A stretch of 64,000 bases of DNA from Avena insularis (Eukaryota > Streptophyta > Magnoliopsida > Poales > Poaceae), in contig CM042696.1 of the NCBI GenBank assembly GCA_023614405.1, forward strand, positions 332,311,211 through 332,375,210, given 5' to 3'. Every line of letters begins with the position of its first letter. Position 1 is the stretch's first letter. Positions 45,034 to 58,857 of this stretch are shown here, piece after piece. The position numbers and the translations under genes were made by a program. A model generated the notes under the pieces. That model searched no databases. It had not been told where the DNA came from and worked only from the letters and a program-made list of their open reading frames with translations.

Positions 45034-48000
45034 TGTAACATCCCAAAACTTTAATCCAAGTTCTCAAGATCCAAATCACCCAATTTAGGGTTAACAAAAA
45101 CTTTTTCTTATTTAAATAATTAAGCATGCATATGTGTGTTGCATTAAATAGGAATTGATTTGAATTGCCATGATTCTTTGTGCTAATGGTTGTAAAATGA
45201 TTCTAAGATGATTTCCACATCATCTAGATCATCCCCAAGCAAAATCCAAAGAAAAATAATTCAAATAGAATTAATAAATAGAAATGGTCACTTTTGCCAT
45301 TTTAGTCAACTAGCCTACTTTGGGTATTCCTAGCACTCAAATTCAAATAGAAACAATTATGGATCTTTGCACCCCTTGCTAGTACAAGTAAAGATGTACC
45401 AAGGCCCACCTTGTGATCTTGCAAAAAAAAATAAACCCTAATTAAAAATGACATTTGAAAATGGAATCTATCTCATATGTCTAGATCACACTTTTTCAAA
45501 AACCACTCAAATGATTTCAACTTAACAAACCCCGGCAACCAGAGATGCTCAAGCATCAGACCAACCAATCCACCAAAAATTTCTGAAAAATTCAAATCTT
45601 TGTGTCATGCAGCCATTTGGTCAAACACCTGGCATGCACAGATCACACCCTAGTATAGCCTCACTGTTTCTATAGGGATTTGCAATCCCATTTACCCCAA
45701 TTCACTCCCTCTGTCCCTCTTTGATCTAACCAGGCCATAACCAGCCCACTCCCTAGTCCCTAGCCACAATGCACCGCCACCCCGAGGCCATGATCGCCGG
45801 CCGACCATGCCCAAGCCACAGGAGCGTGCCCCTCTCTCTCTCGCCATGTTTAGGAGGTAGGCGTGGTAGCACCGCCACCCCCTGTCTGCTCCTCAAGCCC
45901 AACAAGCCCCTGGACCACCTCACCTCGCATGCGCTCTCCGCCTCTGTGCCATGCCGACGCCACCCGCAGTTCACGCACGGTCCCTGCTCAACCAGACCGC
46001 GCCTCGCTCCAGCCGCCTGCCTACATGATCACCATCCTCCCAGGAAGCTACCAGACATGCTCGTTCCCCCAACCGTGACCCATAGCCACCGCGCTTCCAT
46101 CTTCTCTGCCGCACCACGAGCCTATAAGGGAGCCTCCCCAGCACCATTTCTTCACATCACCCAGCTCCCCTCTCACCACTGGTCCATCCCCACCTCTCGC
46201 CAGAGCCGCTCGAGCAGCCAGCCGCCGGAATTTCGCTGGAGATAGCCGCAGCAAAGGAGGAGACGCCCCCGTCGATTTCGTCCACCCCCGGAGCTACCGT
46301 GAGTTCGCCTGAGCCTTCCGTCGTCTCCTCGTTCATTTGCCCGCCTCGCTGCACTTGCTGGAGCCCTAGTACGCCCCCCTGCACCCCTACTAAGCCGCTA
46401 GGGTTCCACCTCACCGGCGATAGGTCCGTCATCGACGATAAGCCCCAGCCGTAGATCTTAGTTCTAATCCTACGGTCCACGTTGCCCCATACCACTTCGC
46501 GTTTAAAGAGCCACTGATAGGCGGGACCCCCTGTCAGTTGTCCTTTGAGCCACGGAGTGAAACTGGGCTGGCCCATTAGTGTTCCCGCGCAACCCAGTGG
46601 ATTCAAATTTAGATTTATCTATTTTAGCTGAAACTTAGTTCTGTCCCTTAGTTCAAAATTCATTTCAAAAAGATCTACCTAACCAAATTAAGTGATTCCA
46701 ATTTTGTTGGAAAGATATTAAAAATATATATCCAAGCCCGTTGGATTTAAATCAATTAGATTTATAGCTATCTCCTAGCAAAAATAACAAGACAAAAGCT
46801 TTTCACATTCAAACATTTTTCTAAAATCAACTATAATAGTTGTTGACTTGATTCCAACTCTCAAAAATCACATTTGAATATACCTATCTGAATATGTAAT
46901 AATATTAAGGTTTGCGTGCAGTGACTTTGGACTAGTACCCAAATAATGCTATATAGGCATTTCTAGTCACTTTAAATCATTAAAGATTAAACTCAAACTT
47001 ATTAAAATGTGATCCAACACTTAAATCACATTCCCATGCATTACAATATGTGGTGATGACATGTGTCCACATGATCCCATATTTTAATTGGAGAATATTA
47101 AATCTTAGTTAATTTCAATGAGTAGAAATTACTTTTCTCAAATAAAATAAATGAAACTAGTTTATTAAATCTTGTGATCTTTGTGATGATACTAGATCAT
47201 CAATTGTGTGCCTTAGTGTGCTAAATATACTAGTTAAGTATTGTTTGGTGATTGTGTATTCCGTATGTATTTATAGACGATTGTACCAACCAAGTGTACG
47301 AGGATGAGGAGTTCTACCCCGAAGAAGAAGAGGAGAATTTCAACCACTGCACAAACCAAGGCAAGCCATCATTAATAATGCAAGCTAACCCTTGCAAGCT
47401 AGATAACCTAAGAAAATGCATTAGGCATGCTTTGGTTATACCCTTTGACTTATACCTACTCCAAGTTTTATTTACAAGCTTTACTTTCTTTTACTTTACC
47501 AAAGTTTCTTACTTGTTTATAGATAGCATAAAGAGTATAAAACTTGACCTATCTAGTTAGACTTAGATGTCATTCTATGGCATGAGATTGATATTAGCAT
47601 CCCACATTAGTGAACACTCTTAACTTAGTGATTAGAGCTAAACCAAAAACTTGATCACTTTAGATGGGAATACTTGGTGAAAATGACTTGTGAAAACCTT
47701 GGAATGATGAGTCATTCTATTGAGATGTTTTGACATGTGTTGAGAAACACAACTGGTTTATGATGATGAAAATGTTGAGGCATGAGCCTTAGCCCTTTAT
47801 AGAAACGGATGGTTGGGTTCGGATGCGATGCCATTCCAATTTTACCGTACAACCACAATACCAGAAATGGGTAAGGCTTAGCCGAAAATTTATATGCATT
47901 AGTATGAGTTCCCTCGCGGGAGAGGTCTGAGCTAAGGCTACCTCTCAATGTTGTCCACCTATGCAGTGCCCAGGATGGCAGATGACCATGGTTGGGAGGC

Positions 48001-48775
48001 CAAGCTCATAGGAGAGGTGCTTATACTAGTGTGTAAAGGAAAGGTTATGTTTGATTATCTACATACTAAGTATGATGATTCAGGGTTATCCCTGACAGAT
48101 GTATCAAATTTTCTGGTGAAAGTGTACCACCTCTGCAGAGTGTCAAACTATTCGAATAGCGGTGTTCGCGGTTATGCAAAGTTGGAGTGGCCATACTGTT
48201 CCGTTGTTAGATGTTTTCAAAATGACTTATGAAATGAATTGTGACATGACTTGACCACAACATGGTTATGACTATGACAACTAAGTTCCCACTTAGGTGT
48301 TTTCAAACTTTATTTTAACTTTCTTTGTTTCTGAACTCAGCTTAGGTTTCAAACTTAACTTTACAAATAAACTTAGAACTTAGCATTCATACTAGAACTA
48401 CTCTACTTGTTAGTGATAGTTTGCGAGTACTTAAAGAGTACTCATGGCTTTGTCCCTGGCTATTCCCGTGGCCAGACTATGAGGAGGACTCTCCGGAAGA
48501 AGGGCAGCAGGACGGCTATGACAACTAGGATCATCTCCCATCGTCAGCATTGCCTGTGACACTGAAGATGGAGCCCACCGCTACGCTATTTATTCTGCTA
48601 CTTGTTTGTACTAAGACTAGATCATGAGATCCTTTATTTGTGTAAGACCTTATTATGGTTTGTAATGGATGATTCACTGTGATAACCAATCTGTTATGTC
48701 TCGCAAAAATGGTAATCTTGGGATTGCGATGTATGGCATAACAGGCATCTGGGATTAAAAATCCGGGTGTTGACC
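45034..48775 (+). repeat. element D 3' LTR (3742 bases)
   Basis: Pair of 12663-16555. It lacks about 150 bases just upstream of its TATA box (TATAAG, 46123). It ends TGACC where the 5' LTR ends TGACA, so the terminal base is mutated. The CGGAC duplication follows at 48776-48780. Reading-frame islands lie at 47276-47365 and 48030-48232. Confidence 0.92.
47276..47365 (+). other. acidic reading-frame island, D 3' LTR copy
   Basis: Thirty codons, counterpart of 15053-15142, starting DDCTNQVYEDEEFYPEEEEE. The same AG acceptor-like sequence precedes it. Confidence 0.45.
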
Positions 48776-49068
48776 CGGACCGCCTTTGAGCAAGACATGT
48801 TCACGGAAGGATCTGGGCCGTACCTCTCTTTGGAGTATGGTGGCTCGGATCAGGATTATATCAAGGCCCACCCAAACCGCCCCTGTGCAGGATACAAAGG
48901 TGGAAGGACCCTGCAAATCCGCTTGGCTACCCCGAGCGTTAGAGATGCACAGGTCACACTTTGTCAGCATTGTCACCATCTTCGATCTGGCCAGATGCGT
49001 TCGAAGGGATGGAGAATCTCCCCGCGAATACCTTGCCAGATGGATGAGGGTGAGGGAAACCCTAGAGG
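48776..49068 (+). pseudogene. element C gag, 3' continuation
   Basis: It continues the frame cut at 12662 (RTAFEQDMFTEGSGPYLSLE). Near the end another frame reads RRDGESPREYLARWMRVRET, which resembles the conserved C-terminal part of the gypsy gag domain, so at least one frameshift lies between. The fragment is cut at 49068 by copia LTR G. The remainder of C is not seen. Confidence 0.65.
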
Positions 49069-49884
49069 TGAAGGAAATATGCCCTGAGAGGCAATAATAA
49101 AGTTGTTATTATATATTCCTTATATATGATAGATGTTTATTTTACATGATAGAATTGTATTGATCAGGAAACATCAATACATGTGTGTTTAATAAACAAA
49201 AAGGGTTCCTAGTTATGCCTCTCTTATAGACTAGCTTGTTGATTAAAAACATTATCAAGGTTTCCTGATCATGAACATTGGATGTTGTTAATAACAAGGT
49301 CACACCATTGGTGGAATGATGTGATGAACATTCATCCGAAGTATAGCATTATGATCAAGTCATTATTTTTATATTGCTATAACATCATACGAAGTAATCT
49401 TTATCCTTAGACCATGAGATCATGTTAATTGCTAACACCAGAAGAGTATCTTGATAACATCAAACGTCACACCGTAACAGGGTGACTATAAAGATGGGTT
49501 CAGTGCTATGAAGGTGTTATGTTGAGGCTCATGGATCAAGAGTGGAATTTGTCAATCCCGATGACGGATAGATATACTCTGGTCCCTCTCGGTGATATCA
49601 CATTAAGATAGCTTGCACGCAAGTGATGTGATCACTAGAATGTTATATCACGGGAACGAGAAAAGAGTGCATGTCGGTAACGAGATCAAACTAGGTATGG
49701 AGATACCGATGATCAAATCTCGGACATGTAATATATCGAGATTTAGTTACAAGCGTTAAAGGTTCTCACGATCACAGAAGTCATCGCTGAACGTGTAGGA
49801 GTCAGTACGGATCTCCAGGTCCCGCTGCTGATTATTGATCAGAGAAGGGTCTCGATCATGTCTGCATTATTCGCGAACCGTAGG
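49069..49884 (+). repeat. element G: partial copia LTR
   Basis: 816 bases starting TGAAGGAAATATGCCCTGAG, the same family as the E LTR. The left target duplication would be AGAGG (49064-49068). It is interrupted by element H at the point where the E LTR reads GTAGGGTGGCAC. The rest of G is not in the window, so it may have been a full element or a solo LTR. Confidence 0.85.
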
Positions 49885-51582
49885 TGAAGGGAATATGCCC
49901 GAGAGGCAATAATAAAGTGGTTATTATCTTATTCCATGTTTATGATAAATGTTTATTTTGCATGCTATAATTGTATTGATTGGAAACATCAATACATGTG
50001 TGTTTAATAAACAAAAAGGGTTCCTAGTTATGCCTCTCTTATAGACTAGCTCGTTGATTAACAAGATGATCAAGGTTTCCTGATCATGGACATTGGATGT
50101 TGTAAATAACGAGGTCACAACATTGGTGGAATGATGTGATGAACATTGATCCGAAGTATAGCATTACGATCAAGTCATTATGTTTATATTGCTATAACAT
50201 CATACGAAGTAATCTTTATCCTTAGACCATGAGATCATGTTAATTGCTAACACCGGAAGAGTATCTTGATAACATCAAACGTCACACCGTAATAGGGTGA
50301 CTATAAAGATGGGTTCAGTGCTATGAAGGTGTTATGTTGAGGCTCATGGATCAAGAGTGGGATTTTTCCATCCTGATGACGGATAGATATACTCTGGGCC
50401 CTCTCGGTGATATCACATTAAGATAGCTTGCAAGCAAGTGATGTGATCACTAGAATGTTATATCATGGGAACAAAAGAGTGCATGTCAGTAACGAGATCA
50501 AACTAGGTATGGAGATACCAATGATCGAATCTCGGACATGTAATATATCACGAGACAAAGGGATTTAGTTACTAGGGTTAAAGGTTCTCACGATCACATA
50601 AGTCATCGTTGAATGTGTAGGAGTCAGTATGGATCTCTAGGTCCCACTTCTGATTATTGATCTGAGAGGGGTCTCGATCATGTCTACATTATTCGCGAAC
50701 CATAGGGTGACACACTTAAGGGATACCGACACCATTTGGAGCAAATATGTTTCAGATAAAGGTTTAAGAAAGCGTTGGAATTATTTTAATAGACACCAAA
50801 ACTGTTTCGGGTGAAATTGCTGAAATTGGTTCTGCATGTAATATTGAAATGTTGCAGGGGGTTTTATGTGAATGTTTGTTATTTAAAGTAATTAACAAAA
50901 TTCTGAATAAAAATAATAAAATAGTTTTATTAAATGAGAGAGCACTAAATTTGGAGAAATTTAATGCATTTAAAGTGGAGACTTTAAAAGAGAATGTGAA
51001 GAGGCATTTTAATGTGGAGGGGTTACCACCACATGAATGGGGGAGGTGAGGAGTCACCCCCCATGCGCCGGCCATGAAGGAGGGGCACCCCCCCTCCTCC
51101 TATAAACGGCCACCCTCTTCCTCCTTCTTCCTCACACCTTCGCGTGAAGGATCTCTCTCCCCCTCTAGTATTATTTCCCCATGGTCTTGGATTAGCGAGA
51201 TACATGTTCTCGGTGGATTTATCTGGAAAGGAGTTGCTGCTTCCGCTGCTTTGCTGGAGCGAGGGACGGAGGTTGTTGGGGTACCGGACGTGTGTGCGAT
51301 CACGGATGCACCGCTGCTTTGCGGTGCTGGACTTGGTGGTGCTGGAGCTGGATCTGAAGGACGTGCTGGAGCTGGACCTGCTCGGACTTCCTCATGATCT
51401 TGAGATCGGCAAGTGTACGACTACATCAACCACGAGTTCCTACTCGTTAAAAAAATCGTTGTCTTCGAGGGTAAGTTCTCGATAGATGTATGTCCACCCG
51501 TTGCTTTGTACCTAGTAGATAGATCTTGGTGTGTAGTCCTCATCGTAGGAAATTTTTTGTTTTCTATGCTGCGGACCCAACA
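49885..51582 (+). repeat. element H 5' LTR (1698 bases)
   Basis: It starts TGAAGGGAATATGCCCGAGAGG and ends GGACCCAACA. It belongs to a distinct subfamily from E and G (GAGAGGC without the CTGAG). TATA box TATAAACG at 51101. Confidence 0.9.
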
Positions 51583-51583
51583 G

Positions 51584-51596
51584 TGGTATCAGAGCC
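51584..51596 (+). promoter_or_regulatory. element H primer-binding site
   Basis: TGGTATCAGAGCC, initiator Met type, lies one base after the LTR. Confidence 0.85.
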
Positions 51597-51644
51597 TGAT
51601 CTATCCGTAGGTGCTTTGCACGGGTAGTACACATATGTTTATAT

Positions 51645-51938
51645 GTGGGCGATGATGATCAAGTCATTGCATCTTATATGTATTTTGGATATTGGTGGCA
51701 TAGTGGGATGAAGCGGCCCGGACCAACCTTGCATGTCATCGTACATGAGACCGGTTCCACGACTGACATGCAACTTGTTTTGCATAAGTGGTTGGCGGGT
51801 GTCTGTCTCTCCTACGATAGTCAATATCTGATTTACAACGAGTTGCTAATAACTTGGTTATCCTCGTTGTGGTTCATGTTCGTAGGTGAGAACGGTTCTA
51901 TCTCCGAAAGCCCTAAGCCACATAAAACTTGCAATTGA
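51645..51938 (+). other. element H leader ORF (97 codons)
   Basis: Open from MGDDDQVIASYMYFGYWW through HETGSTTDMQLVLHKWLAG to KPHKTCN. The E leader has the same frame with one premature TAG. No known domain. It lies in a leader whose role is probably in RNA packaging, so the open frame may be incidental. Confidence 0.35.
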
Positions 51939-52620
51939 TAAATTAGAGGCGTCTAGTTTAGATCGTTGCGTGGCTAGTGTAAGTATATGGTATTGTTGTA
52001 AGTAGATGTATGATAGATACTCTTACAACTCACTCAACGTGTAAGTTCCATAGACCTTGGCCTTACACACAAAGGAATGATAGAGATCATACCACGATGC
52101 AAATGATAGAGATGAAATGCATGGACCATATCATCTCACTTTACACATAAGATGTTAGCATCTTATACTACTAGTTTGGCGCTTTCTGTAGCATTGTAAG
52201 ATGATCCCTCATTTAGATATCAAGATAAAAATGTGTTCTTCCTTAAGTATGCACCGTTCTATGGATCGTGTTTCGAGACATCACGTGATGATCAGGTGTA
52301 CTTGACTCTACGCTTTCATACAAACGAGTGTAAGACAGTTTTACACATGCGAGTACTAAGGTTCTTACTTGGCGAGCCTAGCATGTACAGACATGGCCTC
52401 GGAACATGGACCGAAATGTTAAGCATGAGTCAGATAGTTGATATGATGCCCATATAGATGCTCGCCTTTGAAGCTACATCAACTCACGTGATGATCGGAC
52501 TTGGTGTAGTGGATTTGGTTCATGTAATCACCAAAAGGACACGAGGGATGTCGGTTTTGAGTGGGAGTTTATTTCTAATTTGGATTAGTAGAACTCAATT
52601 TGTCATAAAATAAATCAAAG
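51939..52620 (+). other. element H leader, rest
   Basis: Similar to 36730-37450 of element E up to the gag start, where similarity drops sharply. A 74-codon frame at 52233-52457 lies within it, with no recognisable domain. Confidence 0.6.
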
Positions 52621-55600
52621 TGAATTTGCATAATTTGTTGTAGTCATTGGCATCTGTTCACTACCTTATGCTTAGTTTTAATTGAGATAATAGAACTATA
52701 GAATTCTGGATATTTAATTTACGAACTGGTATCGTATTGTTTTGAATGTCAATTTAAAGTTTATAAGTCTTATTGCAAACTTTCAGCAAACTCCATTTAC
52801 TCCATGAAGTTTAATAAGAAGTATTAAATCAAGAGTAAGAATTCCAATGTTAGTATCTAAAGTATCATGTTTGCCTCCATGGTTATTGATATTCAAAAGT
52901 TATTTTAATATCAAGATTATATTGGAGCTGAAAATTGTTTCAGAAACCATCATGTGTGAAAGATATTGTGATATCTGAAACAATGTTTTTGGTTGTATTA
53001 TGATAGAGTATAATTTAGCAAAATACATGTTCTGATATTGTATGAGAATTTGTGAAGGATGGAGATGCTAAGCATCCGGATCTCCGAAAAGGTTTTGGGA
53101 ACTAACATTATACTCGCGATTCTTCCTTACATGCTATAGTAGCTTGATCATGAAAGTTGTCATGATAAGGATGAATAGAAGATGTAAGTAAAATGTTTAA
53201 TACACTAATAGATTACTAAAGAATGGATTTTTGAAAGAACACCAAACATTTGATGATGGTGATCCACTTCAAAGTGCAAGTCCAAAGGTATTAGTATTTG
53301 ACTATATACGCTTTGTACTATGTGTCATGTGAATGACACCACAATTGATGTTGATAGATTCTTTTAAAAGGAAAAGGAATTGCTGAAAGAGAATCTATAA
53401 AATATTTGGCAGAAAACAAAAGGTTGGACATGTCCAACTTAGGTATATAGAAGATATACATGTTATGGCTGTATTCCTTGCTTGTTAAACAATGTAGTTC
53501 TTAGGTATTGGATACCGGTATTGGATACCGAATTGGTTGGTATGAAGTGTCATACAGGACAACGCAATTCATGAACTACAATAGCCTAAAGTAACTAGCA
53601 AGAGAATAAGTGATGATGTTCATCGGAAACAAATAAAGTGTTATTGTGTTTTTTCGTTGTCATCAAACCTAGCCTTCAAGATTTGTTTTAATAATTGTTA
53701 TTTTGTTCCGGTATTATGAGAATAATGGTTGTTCAAATAATTACCATATTCCATAAAAGATGGATGAACTTTTACAAGTCTAGTGGGATAAATCACATCC
53801 ATAAACACTATTGCTAAAATGTCGCAAGACAAATGATTGAAAGATCACTTATGAAGTGACATCGCTGTTTAAATTATATTGGAAAGAGAACATGAAGAAA
53901 CTCCATGTTGATGGATTTTTGGAGTCTTTTGATTTTGATCAATTGACGCTGGTGAGACTTTCCTTGAGATAATTGAAACTCCGTCCATAGGCCAAAGAGG
54001 AACGGATGACTAATTTATTGGATATTATGCATGTTGATGTATATAGTCCATTATGTGTAGCCATATGCGATGGATCTTTTTGCTTCATATGCTTTATCCA
54101 GAAATTTAAGTGAATATATTTGTATATTTACTTAATAAGGAAGAACTATGAAACATTTGAAAATTGTTCAAAGACTTTCAAGATGAAGTGGAAAATCATT
54201 GTAACAAGAAAATAAAGAGTTTATGATTCGATCATAAAGGAATATATTTGAGTTACATGTTTAGCAAAACACTTAATATTTGAGGAATTGTTCCATGATT
54301 TGTGTTTCCCGATAAACCATAGGAGTATGGCATATTCGAGAGATCAAATCAAACCATGTTTGACATGGTAAGATCAAAGGTGTCATTTATAAAACTGCCA
54401 TTATGTTTTAAGGATTAAAGCTTTAGAGACTACCGCTTTTACACTGAAAAGAGCACCATCGTGATCCTTGAAATGACACCATATAAGTTATGGTTTGGGA
54501 TAAAACCTGAATTGTCTTTTCTTAAAGTTTGGTATGCTATGCATAAGTAAAATGTTTACAACCAAAGTCGGATAAGCACGTCTTTGTAGGTTATCCCAAA
54601 GAATTTGTTGGGAATTTCTCCATAACACCGAGGGCAAAAGAGTTTGTTACTTGGAATGTCAAGTTTCTTGAGAAGGAATTTTTTGCGAAAAGTTAAGTGG
54701 GAGGACAATAGAACTTTGATAAGGTTGTTGAACCTTAGCTATATGTGCTAAATGGCCTTGGCGCCGGAAAGTGTCCCAGTGGCGGCCACAATGCTCATGG
54801 CTCACGTGATTACAAAGGGTGTGATCTCGGAGATTAGAGTTCCTATTGAACCGTGTGGGTCGGTAAGAATCAAATAGTGTGATTTGATAAGAAAGTCGTT
54901 ATTGTTTTGACAATAATGAACCGACTACATGCAAAGAAGCGATGATGGGCCCTCACTCCATAAAATGACTAGAAGTCATAGAATCCGTGATAGTATCCAT
55001 ACACGAGAAATCAAGTTTCTGAACTTGGAAGACCCTCTGGAAAGGCGTGAAACCTATCGGTCGTGTTTGGATCTATAAAGAAATAAGACATGGATGTTTA
55101 ACATCTATGAAATAGTCAACATGTCGGAAAGAAGTTTACGGCAATGTTCAAGGAGTTTACTATGACAAGATTTGATCTTTCATAGCGATATTTAGTCTTG
55201 ACGGATTAATGTAGTAACCACTACATATAATTTGATGTATGGTAGTTGAACAAACAAAACAATGTTCTTCTAATAGAATGGTTACCTAGGACGTGTACAA
55301 GACACGGTCCGAAGGGTTTTGTTAATTCAAAGGGTGCTAAAAGAGCAGGCAAACTTCAATAGTTGAAGTAAGCATAGCGGAGTTGAAATCTTCACCATGA
55401 TGAAACTGTTAATAGAGTTTAAATTCATCGGAGATGATGAAGATGCTTGCATTTGCAAGAAATTAAGTGGGAGCGCTGAGAAATATTTCTAATACATTAT
55501 GTAGAGGACATTTTGTTGATTGGAAATGATGTATCTTGTATTGACACAAGTTAAGAATTTCATTCAAATAAGATTTCGATGAAAGACATGGGCAAAACCT

Positions 55601-56470
55601 GAATATTAGGCATCAATATCTATATAGATAGATTGAGGCGCTAATATGGTTATGCCAGACATACATATATGAGATATTGAAAGGGTTCAATATGGAAACA
55701 ACAAGAAAGGTTCTTGCTGCATGGAAGGATTGTATCAGGATTCAAGTGTTCCAACACTTGGTGAGTAAAATCACATGAAGATTTTGATCAATTATACCGT
55801 GATATGTATATATCCAAAATGTCCTATGCTCTAAATGTTATGAGCACATACCAGAATGATCCATAAGATGATCATTGGACAATAGTAAAGATATTCTTAT
55901 GAGCTTTGGAAGAACTAAGAATATATCATGTATAAGTGACAAATAGTTAAGGTAGTTCATTGTAAAGTGTTACATTGATACTATTTTTGTCACAAGATAC
56001 AAATTAAATTTATCTCAATTTAGACTATGGGTGGCACAATGTAATGGAAAGGATGATCCATGATGGATTTGGATGAGTTCCAAAGTTGAGACATTGTGAC
56101 GGATACTACAACAAAAGGCTAAGTATATAATTACTATAGTAGCAGCAAAGGAGGGCATTTGTGTTAAGTAGTTTGTTATCAAACTAGGTGTGGTTCAAGG
56201 TGGGCTAATACTATGAAGATATATTGTGTGAAAATAATATCAACATATTTTAACCTGAACGAACTAAAGGTCTCACCAAAGGACCAAATTTATACAATGC
56301 CATCTCATTTGAGAATGAGTGATGCGTAGAGACGCAAAGACATGCAAATACACACTGACCTCAAACTGTCAGATCCGGAGATTATGTTAACCACTAGCAA
56401 TAGCGTATATGCAACACCAGAACGCCATAGGTGTTCAATACGCAAAGTTTTTCAAACTAGATTATTGACG
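52621..56470 (+). pseudogene. element H degenerate copia coding region
   Basis: No gag, zinc knuckle or protease can be read in 52621-53880. Traces of integrase appear at 53890-54500 (KKLHVDGFLESFDFDQ, LDIMHVDVYSP, TTAFTLKRAPS). RT traces lie at 55440-55660 (CICKKLSGSAE, then a LEMM block matching IGND). RNase H traces lie at 56080-56200. Stops and frameshifts occur every few dozen bases. The order matches copia E. The region ends at the TGACG duplication before solo LTR I. Confidence 0.75.
56466..56470. repeat. target-site duplication of solo LTR I (TGACG)
   Basis: TGACG precedes the solo LTR and is repeated at 60434-60438. Confidence 0.9.
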
Positions 56471-57701
56471 TGTAACATCCCAAAACTTCAATCCAAGTTT
56501 ATCAAAGATCAAATCATCCAAAATTAGGATTAACAAAAACTTTTCCATATTTAAAATGAAAGCATTCATATATGTGTGCATTTAAAATAGGAGTTGTTTT
56601 GAATTGCCATGATTGTGTGATCCTTTGCTTCTAAAATGTTTCTTAGGTGATTTAAACATCATCTACATCATTCCCAAACTTTTCCTAAAAGAAATCAAAT
56701 CAAAAAGAATTAAAATGAAGGAATGGTCATTTGGACAAATTTAACTCTCATGCCTACTTTGGCTATTCCTAGTACTCAATTCTTAACAGAAAAAATTCTT
56801 GATCTTTGCACCCCTTGCTAGTACACATAATGAGGGCCCAAGGCCCACCTTTTGATCTACTAAAAACCTTTTGTAAACTATTTTAAATGACAGTTTAAAA
56901 TTGAATCTAATGCATATGCATAGATCACCCCTATTTCAAAAACCATCTAATTGAGCACCATTTTCAAAACCCGTGCAACCAGAGACTACCTATCACTAGT
57001 GGAGATCACCCAAAAATTTTGAACTCAAAATTCAAAACTTTTTCTCTTGCGGCCATTTCATCAAACACTTGGCAGGCAGAATCACACCTCTAATCCTAGC
57101 TCACTGTTTTGAATAGAGTTTTGCCCCCAATTGATCTCCATTTAATCTCTTTGTCCCCCTCTGATCAAACCATGCCATTTGCTACCCATCCCCTACACCC
57201 TAGTAGCAATGCCATGCCATGCCGAGCACCACCCTGGCTGGCCAAACTTGCCCCACTGCAGCAGACCACCTCCTCGTTCCTCTCCATGTCTAGGAGGTAG
57301 CCCGACTGCACCGCCCTCTCATCCCTTGCCCCGGACCACAGGAGAACCAGCGCCCAGTGCCGAACCAACCATGCCGCGCCGCCGCAGAGCGCCCTTGTCC
57401 CAGCGTGCACAGCCGCCGCTCGACACCAGCCCGCGCCACCGCCTCGCACAGAGAACACCCCAGACACCCCCGTTCGCCGCCCAATGCCCCACAGCCACCG
57501 CTCGCCGTGGACACAGCCACTTCGGCCACGCAGAGCGCCACCTCGCCCCAACCGCATGCCACCGCCCCTACGGCCGTATTGAAGCACTAGAGCACCGCCA
57601 GGGAACCGCCCATCGATCGCCATCCCCAGCCATGCCGCTAGCTCGCCGTAGCCATGTCGCCACCGTCGACCGCCCATCCCGCTCGGTCTCAACGTCGAGC
57701 C

Positions 57702-57708
57702 TATAAAA
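57702..57708 (+). promoter_or_regulatory. TATA box of solo LTR I
   Basis: TATAAAA is followed by GAAGCCTTCCCCAGCACC, the same context as in the D LTRs. Confidence 0.6.
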
Positions 57709-58857
57709 GAAGCCTTCCCCAGCACCAAAGACTCACACCATTCCACTCCCCTCACCTCTCTGAACCTCAACCACCCCTCGCCGGAGCAAGTGGAGCCGCA
57801 GCTCGCCGGAATTGGAGCCAGAGCCGCCGCCTCTGGAGAAGAAGGGTGTCGTTGATTCCGGCCACCCCAAGCTCCGCCACGACCACGCCTCGCCTCGCCA
57901 TCATCTTCCACTTCGTTCGCCCGCATCGACGACCCCGCTGGAGCCCTCGTATGCCCCTAGTAGACCCCCACCGAGCCGCTAGGGTTCGAGCTCGCCGGCG
58001 ACCCATCCGTCGTCGACGACGACCCTCAGCCGTAGATCTAGCCTCTAATCGCACGACCCACAGCGCGCGTACCGTTTCGCGTTTTAAGTGCCGCTGACAA
58101 GTGGGACCCCCCTGTTAGCTGAGCCCCGTGCCGTGTAGCGCCACTGGGCCGGCCCATTTCCCTTCCCGCGCAAGCCCGTAGATTCAAATCTAGGTTTTTC
58201 TTTTTAGTTAGAATATAGTTTCTGTCCAGTGTTTCAAAATTTAATTCTGTGAGTTTGACAAATCCAAATTACATGAAACTAATTTTGTCTGAAAGGTATT
58301 GAAATGCTCTAACCAAGCCCGTTGGATTTAATTCATTTAGAGTTATAGATTTCTCCTAATAAAAATAATAATACAGAAGCTTTTGCAACTTGAAACATTT
58401 TTATAAAATCAACCAAGTTAGCTTTTGAGTTGATTCCAACTCTCAAAAATCACATCTCATCATGTCTATCCAAATATGTAATAATATTAAGGTTTATAGG
58501 CAGTGACTTTGGACTAGTACCAAAATAATGCTATATAGGCATTTCTAGTCACTTTAAATCATTAAATAATGAACTTAAACCAAAGTAATATTGATCCAAC
58601 CTTTAAATCTCATTCCCACATGTTAGAATATGTGGTGAGGACATGTGTCCACATGATCCCATATTTTGGTGGTGAATATTAAATTTTAGTTGATATTTCA
58701 ATGAGTAGAAATTACTTTTCCAAAATAAAAAGGTTGAAACTATTGAATTAAACTTGTGATGCTTGTGATGATAATAGATCATCAATTGTGTGGTTTAGAA
58801 TAATACTTAGCCTAGTTAAGGATTGTTTGGTGATTGTGCACTCCCTATGTATTTCTA

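Larger units (their letters stand above)
12663..48775 (+). mobile_element. element D: chromodomain gypsy (Tekay/Del-like), interrupted by E
   Basis: A complete LTR retrotransposon with CGGAC duplications. The order is LTR, primer site, an extra reading frame, gag, protease, RT, (insertion of E at 20479-43118), RNase H, integrase, chromodomain, polypurine tract, LTR. Without E it is about 13.5 kb. The Tekay/Del placement is inferred from the terminal chromodomain, very long LTRs and an initiator-Met-type primer site. It is inactive: stops occur in every reading frame and RT motif C is altered. Confidence 0.9.

Noticed and set aside
57179..57926. Long frames on both strands in solo LTR I
   Set aside because: Overlapping open frames on both strands in a GC-rich block are expected by chance. 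There is no motif, and the D LTRs do not conserve the frame.
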